From Nageia nagi (taxonomy: Eukaryota > Pinophyta), in assembly GCA_050084985.1 (NCBI GenBank), contig JBITNC010000001.1:86428001-86492000 (forward strand): a DNA stretch of 64,000 bases, written 5' to 3'. The notes below the pieces were generated by a model. The model saw only the letters and a list, made by a program, of their open reading frames with translations. It was not told the DNA's origin and did no database searches. The position numbers and the translations under genes were made by a program. The stretch's first letter is position 1. Each line of letters begins with the position of its first letter. Below, in pieces: positions 21,310-31,907 of this stretch.

Positions 21310-21730
21310 GAATTCATTTTTTAGTGTTTGCTAAAGAATATACACTCCAAATAGTGTTGATATCATCAAGCTTAGATTCATATTGAAACTTTAATGTTAC
21401 AAGGAAAATCTACACTCCAAAAATAGAATGTTTATAAGAGAAATGTTCACTCCAAAAATAAAAATTTTACAAGGGAAATCTACACTTTGGGAGGCACTGA
21501 TATCACCATGTTACTATACACCCCATAAACATATTAATGTAAAGGAAATTTATACTTTGGAAGGTGTTGATGTGACCATATTTTTTGCACCATGGAAATT
21601 CAAAAGTATAAAGGAAATCAACAATCCAAAAGGTGCTAATATGATAAGGTTTCTCTACATCCTAAAAGTATAGTAATACATAGGAAATATACACTTTGAA
21701 TATTGTTAATATCATAAGATTTCTTCACAT
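21310..21730 (+). repeat. About 70-bp tandem repeat, roughly six units
   Basis: Units carry GGAAATCTACACTTTGGAAG, then GTGCTGATATCACCA and a TACATCCnAAAGTATA-like tail. Two units are shortened to about 35 bp. The single frame open across 21428-21673 is an accident of the repeat, not a gene. Confidence 0.7.
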
Positions 21731-22064
21731 CTTGAATTCACATTCTTTCTTTGCATAAGTATTTAATCGTATAGATAAAGATTCATTTCTTTACATCATC
21801 ATCTAGCAGTCTTCACCTTCATTGCATCATCATCTAGTGATCTTCACCTTCACTACATGACACTATTTGATTCTTGTAGAAATTTGATAGAATTAGAGTG
21901 GAAAATCTTCACTAGAATAGAAAAAAGGTAGAATATCATTATACTTGATCATTATACAAAGCATTTGATTTTACCACAAATATGATAGAGTGAATTTGAT
22001 CATTATAAAATATGTTTTCCTTGTTCTTTCTTTGACATTAGCAATTTGACTCATGTATGGCATT

Positions 22065-22069
22065 GTAAA
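22065..22069 (+). other. Target-site duplication of element E, left copy (GTAAA)
   Basis: GTAAA directly before the 5' LTR; an identical GTAAA lies at 29969-29973. Confidence 0.85.
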
Positions 22070-22531
22070 TCTTAGAATTTATAATGTAATATTGTATTAT
22101 ATTTCTCTTTAAATGTAAATTCACTTCATGATTAAAGTATCTTTAGATATCTTAAATCATTAAGGGAATAAAAAGAGAAAGAGGAATAAATATAGAAATA
22201 AGATTAAATTAGAAACATCTTTAACCTTACCTTTGGATTAAAGGGAGGTTAAAGGATGGGTTTCTTCTTATAAATGTTACCCCTCCTCTCATGGTATTGG
22301 AATTATTATAAAGCTAGGATTAGGGTTTGAAGAGAGAGGATATATTTTGTAAGAGAGTCATTTAAAATAAGATCTTAGTTAGTGGACGTACTCCCAAGGA
22401 AGGAGAAACCACTTATATCTTGTGTTATTTGTGAGATTGCCTAATGTTATTAAGTTTTTGTATTGATGTTGTATCAACCTCCATGAGATCTTAGCAGTTT
22501 AGAGTTTATTTAGAAAGGATTAACTTCATCA
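22070..22531 (+). repeat. 5' LTR of element E
   Basis: 462 bp, aligning along its length with 29502-29968. The start is TCTTAGAATTTATAAT (TG terminus mutated to TC; the 3' copy has TGTTAGAAT) and the end is CATCA. A TATAAA-like TATA motif is at about 22314. Confidence 0.92.
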
Positions 22532-22533
22532 AG

Positions 22534-22546
22534 TGGTATCAAAGTG
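22534..22546 (+). promoter_or_regulatory. Primer-binding site of element E (initiator tRNA-Met type)
   Basis: TGGTATCAAAGTG, two bases after the LTR, close to TGGTATCAGAGC, the complement of the 3' end of plant initiator tRNA-Met and the usual primer site of Ty1/copia elements. Confidence 0.88.
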
Positions 22547-22731
22547 AAGCTCTTGGAGGCTTCTCATCAATGTCTTTGAGGGTTATTTCTTCATTTTCTA
22601 CATCTACTTTGTTGAGGTAAAAACATTTGAAGGTATAATCTTGTATCTCTTCTTGTCAAATTTTCCTTTTATCACTAATTTTTGTGATAAGCTTAACTTT
22701 AATAAAATTTATTTTTTGTTTACTAACATGT

Positions 22732-22930
22732 GTAGCTAAATTTGCAAGTTTTGCTATATATTATTATCTGCTAATAGTAATTTGTTACTTGTAATTTTTA
22801 ATAAATTGCTTAATTTGTAGCTAAATTTGCAAGTTTTGCTATACATTATTATCTGCTGATAGTAATTTTTTAGTTCCAATTTTTAATAAATTGCTTAATG
22901 TGTAGCTAAATTTGCAAGTTTTGCAATTTT
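22732..22930 (+). repeat. 85-bp tandem repeat, about 2.4 units
   Basis: GTAGCTAAATTTGCAAGTTT recurs at 22732, 22817 and 22902, an exact 85-bp period, with few substitutions between units. Confidence 0.85.
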
Positions 22931-22984
22931 TTACCATAATGTTGTTACTATATTTTTTTTACAATATTGGTTTGTTTGTAAAAA

Positions 22985-23090
22985 AAATATGCATTATTGC
23001 ATGCATAAAAAAGGCTACATTATTGCATGCATGAAAAAAAATATGCATTATTGCATACAAATATCATACATTATTGCATGCATACAAGGT
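22985..23090 (+). repeat. TGCATTATTGCATGCAT repeat
   Basis: Four copies of a palindrome-containing ATTATTGCATGCAT motif separated by A-rich spacers, in the leader of element E. Confidence 0.7.
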
Positions 23091-23654
23091 AGTATATAAA
23101 AAAAAACATATACAGATACAAAAATTAAAATTTTATTATTACAAATTAAGAGGTTTATTTATTAATTACAACATATTTATAAAAAAAAAGGCAAATAAAA
23201 AATAGCAGTCCATTCATGCCCTCCTTTGCTTCAATAGACAATATTGCAAGTTTTTAAAACATTACATAACATTCAAGCTTATATATATATATATTTTACA
23301 ACTTACTAAATTACTAAATTGCTTTATATAAGTGCTATTTTACAAACTTGATTTAAGCACTTAATAACTTTTTTAATCTTACATGAGTTAATAAAAGCTT
23401 GGATTAATGTGGATGAATACATTTATCACATACAAGGATTCATTGTTAGCATGAATTAATTTTTTTTGTCTTAATGTTCATATTAATTATGCATGCAAAC
23501 CTATGTTTGGGTATTTTTTTTAAAGAGAAATAATTTTAAATGTATGATTTAAAATTTTTTCCTAAAGCATAATTATTGCACATGTGAATGGCTAACAAAA
23601 TTATTTATTTTTGAGTAACAAGGGGGAGAATTTAATGAACATTTTTTGTATAGA

Positions 23655-23905
23655 GATCCATTAGGGGGTTTTAAAAATACCCATTGGACTCTTAGATTTT
23701 GAATGTTATTACTTAAATTAATGTGGGTACTTAAATTTATGAACCTTTTGTAAAAGAATTCCATTAGGGGTTGTGACAAAACCCATTGGTCTCTTAGGTT
23801 CAAATGTTATTACTTAAATAATGTGGGTACTTAAAAATTAATGAGCCATTGTTAAAAGAGATCCATTAGGGGTTGTAACAAAACCCATTGAACTCTTTAG
23901 CTCAT
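23655..23905 (+). repeat. About 103-bp tandem repeat, 2.5 units
   Basis: ATCCATTAGGGGnTT, then ACCCATTGG, ACTCTTAG and GTTATTACTTAAATnAATGTGG recur from 23655, about 23759 and 23860. A minus-strand open frame here is a shadow of the repeat. Confidence 0.8.
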
Positions 23906-24659
23906 ACCTATGTTAAAAGTGTGGATGATGTTTTATATTTGAAGCATTTTCTATTGTTTTACACTTTACTTTATTCACAAAGTATACAAAAATTGATAAA
24001 TGCTTCCCCTAAAATGAACACATCCACATGTTTATTTTTGCAACATGACTTATTTGGGGAGCCATGAGGTGAGGATAAGGTATACTAAAGCATTTTAATT
24101 TGATGACCCAAGTGGTGAACATTTTGTACTTCTCAATTGCCCCTAAGTCATTTGTTAGTCTAGATTTAACTCCATATAAGTGGATAGACATGTGTATAGT
24201 GATACCACATATTCATCCATCCATTTAGGAATTATCCTAATAACCTAGGAGGAAAACTAAAAACCTAATCAAGATAATTAATTTAGCCAATCCAATATAT
24301 GTCACAACCTTGAAAAATAACTAGTACTTCTTTTTGTAAGAGTATATAGCTACCCAAGGGGAACTAGTTGAGTATTGGTAGGACTTGAGCTCCTTGCAAG
24401 CATCTAGGTGAAGGCCTAATTTTAAGAAAATAGACCTCAACTCTTTATGATTGTTCTTGGTGACAAAGATGTTGTATGTAAGGTTATTATTCTTATTATC
24501 AATTTAGCATTTGATTTGTTAATTAGTTCATACATGTATTTGCATGATGATTATTTTTAAAAAAAATCAGCATATTTGCTTACATTGTTTACCTCCTTCA
24601 TATTATTTTTGTAACAATTAGAGACTCTTTTACACCCCAGCATATCTTGGATGCTTCCA

Positions 24660-25537
24660 ACTTTGGTATTTGGGAACCTAGAATGAAAGTAGAACTTCAA
24701 GCATAAAAACTTTAGATGATTGTTAATGAAAACCAAGTTTCTCAATTTGGGGAGAAGAAATTTAAAGTTTACAACACAAAGAATGATTTGGAAACCTCTA
24801 TGATCTTTTATATAGTTTCATATGAGATCCTTATCATGATATCTTCTTCAAACTCTACAAAAAAAGCTTGGAATAAACTAAAGAGTATTTATCTTGGCAT
24901 TAAAGCCTCTAAGAGGTTTACCATTCTTTAGAAATTACTACAATATTATCAAGAAGAAAGAGAAAGTGTGGCAATATATTTGAATAAGGTCATTGATCTT
25001 AGGACTCAGCTTGTGGGATGTGGTTGCAATTGGATCAATTATGAGTTTTTGACTTTCATAATCCTTCAAAAACTTTTTACTAAGTTTAGCCATTTTGTGA
25101 TTGTTATTAAAACTAAGCTTTATGATGAGAAAGAAGTGGTCTCCTTGGAAATTCTATTTAGGCATCTATTAAAACATGAGGAAACACTTAACAACAAAGC
25201 TTTGATCATCACTCCTAAGGAATCCTCTAGGGTACTAGGACCAATGAAGCCTCAGTTTAAAAACAAGGGTCATAATCAAAAGAATGGTTCTCATGCTCCA
25301 AAGAAAAACTTCAAGAATAGTGGAAATAAGAAAAATTATGATCAAGATAAGTCTAAGAGAACCAAAGACAAATTTGATGGAAATTATAATTTCTGTAACA
25401 TCTATGGTCATATGAAAGTTGATTATCATAAGAAAAAGAAAGAGCTATATGGAAATTGTAATTTTTGTGGCATCTATGACCATGAGGAAGTTGATTATTC
25501 AAGAAAAAGAAATATAAAGGTTGAAAAGGATCTATAA
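24660..25537 (+). pseudogene. gag: Element E Gag (copia type), two damaged zinc knuckles
   Basis: Copia Gag would form the particle and bind RNA. The first half (24716-24931) reads SSSNSTKKAWNKLKSIYLGI, matching the AW..L...Y..... part of UBN2-type copia Gag. A stop at 24929 is followed by SVAIYLNKVIDLRTQLVGCG and LEILFRHLLKHEETLNNK (24968 onward). A basic linker then leads to two tandem knuckles, NFCNIYGHMKVDYHK (about 25388) and NFCGIYDHEEVDYSRK (about 25462). In both, the second and last Cys of C-x2-C-x4-H-x4-C read Tyr (TGT to TAT), so neither could bind zinc normally. The pair looks like a recent tandem duplication of one already damaged knuckle, or parallel decay. Confidence 0.8.
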
Positions 25538-25589
25538 AATCAAACAATTCTAAAATAATAAGAAGAACAAACATTTTGGTTATGTTGTT

Positions 25590-26480
25590 GCTTTTTGTTT
25601 TATGTCTTGCTCTTTTTCCTATGATTGGATTGTTGATCCTAGATTCACAGATCACATGTGTTTTGAAAAAGATAAGTTTGAAAATTTTCATAAGTATAAA
25701 AAAGATGTAGTTGTGATAGGTGATAGTTTAATCCTTGAAGTTCAAGGTATTGGCAGTGTGTGGTTGCAAGGAAGAATTCTTGAGAATGTGTTTTATGTGC
25801 CTAAACTCACTATGAATCTTCTTTTCATCATCTAGGTTGCAAGGAAAGGTTGCTTTTTTGAGTTTAACTCACACTCTTGGTGCATGAAAAAGGTATTACC
25901 ACTTTGGTGAAAGGATCAATGAAAGATGATCTTTATATTTTGGATCAATCTCCAACAATGATGTGCCTTGCAACTAATGTTTTCCCTAGAGGCAATCTTT
26001 GGCACCATTGTTTAGGCCACCTTAACCATAAGCACATTCAAGTTATGAAAGATCATGAACTTATGGAAGGTTTTCTTGCAATATCATCTACAATTGGTCT
26101 TTGTGAGAAGTGCATTCTAGGTAAAATGAATAGAAAAAAAATTGCTAAGGATAAGGTAACTAGAGCAACTCAACTTCTTCAGCTTGTGCATTCAGATTTG
26201 ATGCATCCATTTCCAATTAAGTCTCTAAGGGGAGCATCTTATATTTTTACCTTTATTGATGACTTCAATAGGATAACATTTGGTTATATTTTAGAACACA
26301 AAGATGAAACCTTTTATAGGTTTAAAGATTTCAAAACCTTGGTAGAAAATCATTCTAGATTCAAAATCAAGATGTTAATATCTGATAATGGGAGTGAGTA
26401 TAATAATAATGAATTTAATGATTATTATATGAAGTATGGAATCAAGAGGTAGTTTACAATTACTTATACTCCTCAACAAA
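25590..26480 (+). pseudogene. Element E protease, zinc finger and integrase core
   Basis: The protease segment reads WIVDPRFTDHM (25625-25660), corresponding to the WILDSGASDHM block of copia; the D-S-G triad has become D-P-R, so it is dead. GSVWLQGRILENVFYVPKL follows. A frameshift lies near 25870. The pre-integrase zinc finger reads LWHHCLGHLNHKHI ... LCEKCILGK (26000-26125), with H-x4-H and C-x2-C intact. The integrase core keeps VHSDLM (26188), FIDDFNRITFGY and SDNGSEY (26380), then TPQQNGVTKNKE (26467), which holds the third acidic residue after a TAG at 26450. Beyond 26500 the frame is lost until about 26729. Confidence 0.85.
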
Positions 26481-26489
26481 ATGGTGTAA

Positions 26490-27110
26490 CTAAAAACAAA
26501 GAATATAACTATTTAAGAAATGGTTATATGTATGTTGGGTGATGTTCCTAGCTTCTTATGTGGTGAAATTGTAAATACTGCAATCTATATCTTAAATAGA
26601 TGTCCTACGAAAGTAGTTGAAGGAAAACTCCTTATGAGGCATGGATAGGAAAGAAACCTAACATCTCTCACATCAAGGTCTTTAGTTGTGATGCTTATGC
26701 CTTTGTTGTTCTTGATAAAAGGAAGAAGATGGATAAGATATTCGAAAAGTGTATCTTTGTTGGTTATGATAATCAACATAAAGGCTACATGCTATATCAA
26801 CCTTCTGCTAGAGTAGTTTTTATCTCAAAGGATGTAAAGTTCAATGAACTTCCTAAAGAATCTATTTCTTATGAAAACATAGATAAGGATGATCATTCTT
26901 CTATTGCACCTATGTGGATGGATGTCAATATAGATTTATCACCTATGAAACAAAACTCTCTAACACAAATGATAACAAGGAGTATGAAACTTAAAAAATC
27001 CTTATTTGCCAAAATTGATAGTAAGAATGAGCCACCATCATTCAAAGAAGCTTACAAGCAAATGAAAGTAGAGTATGAGGATCTAATGAAGAATCAAACT
27101 TAGGATTTGG
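26490..27110 (+). pseudogene. Element E integrase C-terminal part and linker to RT
   Basis: After a frameshifted stretch (26500-26720) the frame reads FEKCIFVGYDNQHKGYMLY (26740), the copia block that follows the integrase core, and SARVVFISKDVKFNE. A Ser/Lys-rich linker follows with ITRSMKLKKSLFAKID (26960-27015) and PPSFKEAYKQMKVEYEDLMK (27030-27090), the usual entry into copia RT. Confidence 0.75.
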
Positions 27111-27850
27111 TTTCTTATCCTAATGAACACAATGTGATTGGTAACAAATGTATTTATAAGGTCAAATATAATTCAATTGGAAAAATTGATAAGTACAAAG
27201 CAAGACTAGTAGCCAATGGTTTTGCTCAAAAATATAGAGTTGATTATGAGGAAACCTTTTCTCTAGTGGCAAAGATGCCTACTATTAGGGCAATTTTTGC
27301 TCTTTTAATAGCTCAAAGATGGAAAGTTTTTCAACTTGATGTCAAGAGTGCTTTTCTCAATGATGACTTAGATGTCAAAATATACATGAATCAACTAGAA
27401 ATGTTTATTATGTAAGGAAAAGAATCTTTTTTTTGCAAGTTAAAGAAGCCTTTGTATGGACTTAAGCAAGCACTTAGGGCTTGGTACCATAAGATTTCAA
27501 GATTCTTTAAGGACATTGGTTTTTCTAAATGCTTATCTGATACAAATCTTTATGTGCTCAACCAAGGATAAGACTTAATCTTGTATATTCTTTATGTTGG
27601 TGATCTATTGATTATAGAGGACAATATTGTCTTCATCCAAGAGTACATCTCCAAACTTAAGGTAACCTTTGAAATGATAGACCTTGGTATATTACACTAC
27701 TACCTTGGCATGAAAGTGTACCAATATTAGGATTGTACTTACCTTAGTCAATCAAAGTATATTAAATATCTTACAAAAATTTGGAATGGAAGAGTGCAAG
27801 CATGCTACAATTCTAGTCTCTCCTAGAATCACTATGTCTCTTAGTTCTAA
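27111..27850 (+). pseudogene. Element E reverse transcriptase
   Basis: Copia RT (RVT_2 type): KVKYNSIGKIDKYKARLVANG (about 27155-27220), DYEETFSLVAKMPTIRAIFA, VFQLDVKSAFLNDDL (27330-27370, which keeps the first catalytic Asp), LKKPLYGLKQALRAWYHKI (27440-27495) and ILYVGDLLI at about 27590, where the catalytic YVDD has become YVGD. FEMIDLGILHYYLGMKVYQ follows (27670-27725). Stops at 27101, 27413, 27568 and 27727 and the loss of one catalytic Asp make it inactive. RNase H follows. Confidence 0.87.
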
Positions 27851-27857
27851 TTCTTAG

Positions 27858-28540
27858 ATGGCAGATGCTATCGCTTATAAGCAACTAATTGGTAGTCTTC
27901 TTTATTTGACTATCTCTAGGGTATATATTACCTTTTATATGAATTTGATGGCTCACTTTATGCAAAAGCCATATGTTGAGCACTTCATTGTTGTTAAGCA
28001 AATTTTGAGGTATGTTGTAGGCACTAAAGATCTTGCTCTCAAATATGACAAGTTGCCCTTATTTGTTCTCTTAGGATACTTAGATTATGATTATGGGAAA
28101 GATAGAGATGATAGAAAATCAACCTTTGCTTATGTGTTTAGTATTAGTTTAGGTGCTATCTCTTGGGCTTCCAAGAAGTAGCCTATTACTGCACTCTCCA
28201 CCATCGAGGTTGAATATCATGCAATGTCACTTATATCCTAGGAAGCCATCTGGTTGAGGCATATTATGAAAGAAGTTGGGTATGAGAAAGTTCATCCATC
28301 TTAAATTTCTTTTATATAATTAGTTAGCTATTGCTTTATCAAAAAATCCTATTTTCTATCAAAGAATAAAGCATGTAGAAATCCATGATCAGTACATCAA
28401 AGAGAAGGTTCTAGATGGTCTTCTACACTTGTAGTATTGTCCATCAATCCTAAACTCTACTGATATGTTCACTAACCCCCTTCTTGAAGCTAAGTTTTGT
28501 AAGATTAGGGAGTCTATTGGGTTGGTGAAGTTTCCCTTAA
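27858..28540 (+). pseudogene. Element E RNase H
   Basis: The copia C-terminal domain. YKQLIGSLLYLTISR begins about 27877, then MQKPYVEHFIVVKQILRYV and VGTKDLALKYDKLP. LGYLDYDYGKDRDDRKSTFA (about 28072-28130) corresponds to the catalytic GYSDADWAGD...RKSTSG block, with Asp residues partly displaced. AISWASKK leads to a TAG at 28180, then ALSTIEVEYHAMSLIS and EAIWLRHIM, with the usual Glu. The remaining tail to 28540 has several stops. Confidence 0.82.
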
Positions 28541-29492
28541 AAAGAAAATAAATATTGAATTCTTGTTAAATCCATTATCATTTTTTCCTTATTAATAAAG
28601 TTGTTCAACTTTTATTTGGTTTGTATCTTTTGTTTATACATTCCTTTATTGGCAACTATAAGTATGAGCTTGGATGACTTATAGTGTATCACAAATCCAA
28701 GCACATTGTATCAATGAGAAAGTTCTTTATGCAAAAACTATAGCTTTGTTCATCTGAACTTGTCTCTTCTAATTTATGGTAGTGAAGTTGTCCTCAAGGT
28801 GGAGTGAAGTTTGAATTCCTATATGAATTCATGTCTATGATGACTTCATCCTTAGGAGTATTTTTTGTTGTATAGTGTTGATCTAAATGTATATATCTAT
28901 GGTTATTTCACTCTCTATAAGGAACTCATGGTACATTTTTTTTATCACTATGTGAGGAATCAATATGTGTTTGTTGTCACTATTTGGTTATCCATATGTG
29001 AGTTTGTTATACATGCATATGCTCTTATTTGATCAACACATATTTCAAATATACAATAGATAAATATAAGTTATTACTTGGTATCTTTGTGATGACTTAT
29101 AATGCATCATTGATCAATTTATGGATGGCATTACTTAATTCATTTATCTGGTGATTGATATAAATATTTATATAATGCATCTAACTAGTCTTGTTTATGA
29201 GCTTCTTGTAGCTTGCAGGTTTTATATTGAGAATATAAGTTACTTTATATAGCTCATGGAGGCTCACATATCAACTTAGTCTTGATCAACTATACTTACA
29301 ACAACATGAATTATGGTTAATGATTGTATTGTAAACCATTTTGTCAAATGGTATTGTAATGAGTCTCAAACTAAGATCTTGCTTATTTCTCAATGATGTA
29401 AAAGTTTTCATCTCTGTTTGTATATTTTTGGAGGAGAACTCTCTCTCTTACTCTCTCCCTTCTTTATCTAAGCTCTATCCCAATATTACATT
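28541..29492 (+). other. Noncoding 3' region of element E
   Basis: Nearly 1 kb between RNase H and the polypurine tract with no supported ORF. A short frame at 29341-29544 is not coding-like and runs into the LTR. Confidence 0.6.
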
Positions 29493-29501
29493 AAGGAGGA
29501 G
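29493..29501 (+). promoter_or_regulatory. Polypurine tract of element E
   Basis: AAGGAGGAG directly before the 3' LTR, the expected plus-strand primer. Confidence 0.85.
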
Positions 29502-29968
29502 TGTTAGAATTTATAATATAATATTGTGTTATATTTCTCTTTAAATGTAAATTCACTTAATGATTAAAGTATCTTTAGATACTTTAAAGCTTTAAAGGAA
29601 TAAAAATAGAAAGAGGAATAAATTTAGAAATAATATTAAATTAGAAACATCTTTAACCTTACCTTTGGGTTAAATGGAGGTTAAAGGATGGGTTTCTTCT
29701 TATACATTGAGAGGTACCCCTCTTCTCATGGTATTGGAATTATTATAAAGCTAGGACTAGGGTTTGAAGAGAGAGGATATATTTTGTAAGAGTCTCATTC
29801 AGAATAAAATCTTAGTTAGTGGATGTACTTGCAAGGAGGGAGGAACCACTTATATCTTGTGTTATTTGTGAGATTGCCTAATGTTATTGAGTTTTTCTAT
29901 TGATGTTGTATCAACCTCCATGAGATCTTAGTAGTTTAGAGGTTTTTCATAAAGGATTAACTTCATTA
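29502..29968 (+). repeat. 3' LTR of element E
   Basis: 467 bp starting TGTTAGAAT and ending CATTA (CATCA in the 5' copy). It aligns throughout with 22070-22531 apart from scattered substitutions and small indels, including a 9-10 bp difference before ACCCCTC. Confidence 0.92.
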
Positions 29969-29973
29969 GTAAA
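29969..29973 (+). other. Target-site duplication of element E, right copy (GTAAA)
   Basis: GTAAA directly after the 3' LTR, identical to 22065-22069. Confidence 0.85.
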
Positions 29974-31450
29974 TATTGTCAAAACTTTTGTAGCTCCCTG
30001 ATTCAAGTCTTCAAATTCCATTTGGTAGACGTTATACATGTATTGAAAGAATGATTGAAAACTTCTCATACATCTATCACTTATAGAATAATGTTTTTCA
30101 CTATTTTTTATAACATCTTTAACCTCTCCATAATGCTTTGGTTTATTGCATAAATACCTCTCTGATCACATAAGCCTTATCTTCATCTCATAGTATCTTT
30201 TCTAGCCACATAACCCTTTCAATCACTATATAAGTCAATAAACTATGATATCAGCTCCTAAATACCCATATAAGGTCTTATATCTCTATTGTATAAGACT
30301 TGTCTTATCTTCATAAGCCTTATTTTCCAATGTGTGTTCCTTTACATCATCACATAAGCCTTTACATCACTACATAAGGGTTTTTGCCATTGCATAAGGG
30401 TCTTGTTGCATCATATAACCTCTTTATTATTTTTACAAGTTTACCCCTCACCACATAAACTCTATTTCTACTACATAAGGATCTTTGTGTTCGCATAAGG
30501 TCTTGAATTTGAATTTTAAGCCTTAGAAACATACAAGGAAAATTTTGATAACCTATCACTTGTGAATTGTATCTTGTATTAAGATGTTGTCAAAAGCAAA
30601 GTTGGTAATTTTTGTAAGGGCTATATAAACATATCTACAAAATGAAAACTACATGTAGTATGACTCCAAAATTTGACATGAAACTTTTAAAGGATTTTCC
30701 TAGAAATGGATGCAGCTAACATATTGTCAAAGTGTACTTAACACCTTTGACTCCAAGGATAATTCATCTATTATTTTTATTGAGTTAACAATAAAAAAAT
30801 GATAATAATAGGCATATCATAGCAAGATCACTTCAATCACCCTATCATTACTTAGCACTAAAAGACATCAACATGACTACACTTGTTCACCTTTGGCATT
30901 GTGACATAGTATGTTATGGATAACAATGGTAGCATCTTAGGCCAATAGTCACTTTAGGCTAATAGTAACTTTAGACAAAAATTATAATACCATAGGTCAA
31001 AAATCTTCCCCTTTGTCCTTATTGTCAAAACATACTCCAATCATGATCTTTCTCCCCTTTTTTTCAACAATGACAAAGGTGTATTCTTTAATCCATAGGA
31101 CACTACATGATTGTACATAACTAAAAACAAATCAATGAAAACCTTTGTAATAGTATACATATGAACACAACAACATAGGGTCATGGAAATATCTCACTTT
31201 ACCATATCCAAAAATATTACACACCTAGTCAACATCAATAGTAGGAAAAATAACAATACTAAGTATTGACATTCTTCCATCATAATGTTTAGATACCTAA
31301 AAATCATTCATTCCCCTAGCTTGGATGATTGATAATGATTTAGTCCATCTCATAGATTATTATATACTATTAATTTTTAATCCTATTTCAATTATATTTA
31401 TGTATTCAATTTTGGTAACATAGACTCTTGTTACCACCTTATCAACCTTA
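29974..31450. repeat. Continuation of the repeat-rich block interrupted by element E
   Basis: The DNA resumes from 22064. It contains a CACATAAGCCTTT array (30130-30520) matching the motif at 21140-21290. On the minus strand, at 31085-31000, two segments resembling CAAnnnnGACAAAnGGGGAGA recall the 3' noncoding region of some plant copia (Sire-like) elements; this is suggestive only. No ORF is supported. Confidence 0.45.
30130..30520 (+). repeat. Degenerate CACATAAGCCTTT tandem array, right part
   Basis: About a dozen variants of CACATAAGGnCTTTAT spaced 20-35 bp apart. They are too diverged for one consensus unit but clearly periodic by eye. Confidence 0.6.
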
Positions 31451-31593
31451 ACCTTAACTGGCCTACTAGTTATGAAATCAGTCAACTGATTAGGTTAAAC
31501 CCTAACTGGACCACCAGTTTAGAACTATCATTTAAAAGTTAATTTTAAAATTAGTTTTCCCATATAATTAATCACTTTTACCAATGTATATTC

Positions 31594-31884
31594 ATGAGCT
31601 CCTACTATCCTACATCATATTCTTGCATACTCAAACTTTTTAGCCACTTACCTTCCATTTTTGAGCTTCATCCATCATTTCCTAGGCATAAAAAAGGTGA
31701 TTCTTATCTTCATATTGCAAGGAAATATTGGGAAACTCTTATGGATTTTGATTTTATGGGACTAATCTATATTTCAAGTCTTTTTGGAAGTTTTAAAGGA
31801 TATCTAAGAGCCCTTAATCATATATCATTTTGGTTTATTACTAATATATTAGTGCATAGTTACATATTAGCTTTTCTAGCCTAG
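31594..31884 (+). CDS. Unrecognised 96-codon open frame, doubtful
   Basis: An intact ATG-to-TAG frame, MSSYYPTSYSC... ending NILVHSYILAFLA. It is rich in aromatic and hydrophobic residues, with no domain I recognise and no coding neighbour. A strong hairpin (31874-31907) overlaps its stop codon. In this AT-rich setting such a frame can arise by chance, so I give it little weight. Confidence 0.12.
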   Translation: MSSYYPTSYSCILKLFSHLPSIFELHPSFPRHKKGDSYLHIARKYWETLMDFDFMGLIYISSLFGSFKGYLRALNHISFWFITNILVHSYILAFLA

Positions 31885-31907
31885 TCTCTTGTAGACTTAG
31901 GCTAGAA
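31874..31907. other. Long perfect hairpin
   Basis: Arms TTCTAGCCTAGTCT and AGAC-T-TAGGCTAGAA give a 14-bp stem with one bulged T and a 5-base loop. It is the longest near-perfect short-range inverted repeat I noticed in the window. Confidence 0.75.

Larger units (their letters stand above)
20113..22064 (+). repeat. Repeat-rich noncoding block left of copia element E
   Basis: It begins TTGAGAGGGGGTTGAATTAG and contains no supported ORF. Sub-blocks: a roughly 45-bp AGGAGCATCAACCC repeat (20344-20495), a CACATAA repeat (21140-21290), a roughly 70-bp repeat (21310-21730) and two copies of a TTCACCTTCA-containing repeat (21789-21860). The block is continuous with 29974 onward once element E is removed. 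Confidence 0.55.
22547..24650 (+). other. Noncoding leader of element E with three tandem repeats
   Basis: About 2.1 kb without a supported ORF. It holds an exact-period 85-bp repeat (22732-22930), a TGCATTATTGCATGCAT repeat (22985-23090) and a roughly 103-bp repeat with ATCCATTAGGGG and ACCCATTGG (23655-23905). A leader this long is unusual for a copia element and may include an older insertion that I cannot delimit. Confidence 0.6.
22070..29968 (+). mobile_element. Element E: complete but inactive Ty1/copia retrotransposon
   Basis: Two LTRs (22070-22531 and 29502-29968), a PBS, gag, protease, integrase, RT and RNase H in that order, a polypurine tract, and a perfect 5-bp target duplication GTAAA. 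Integrase before RT defines Ty1/copia. The 7.9 kb element has a long noncoding leader (22547-24650) with three tandem repeats and a 1 kb noncoding 3' region. Frameshifts, many TAG/TAA stops and changed catalytic residues show it is dead. It sits inside a repeat-rich host block present on both sides. Confidence 0.93.
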
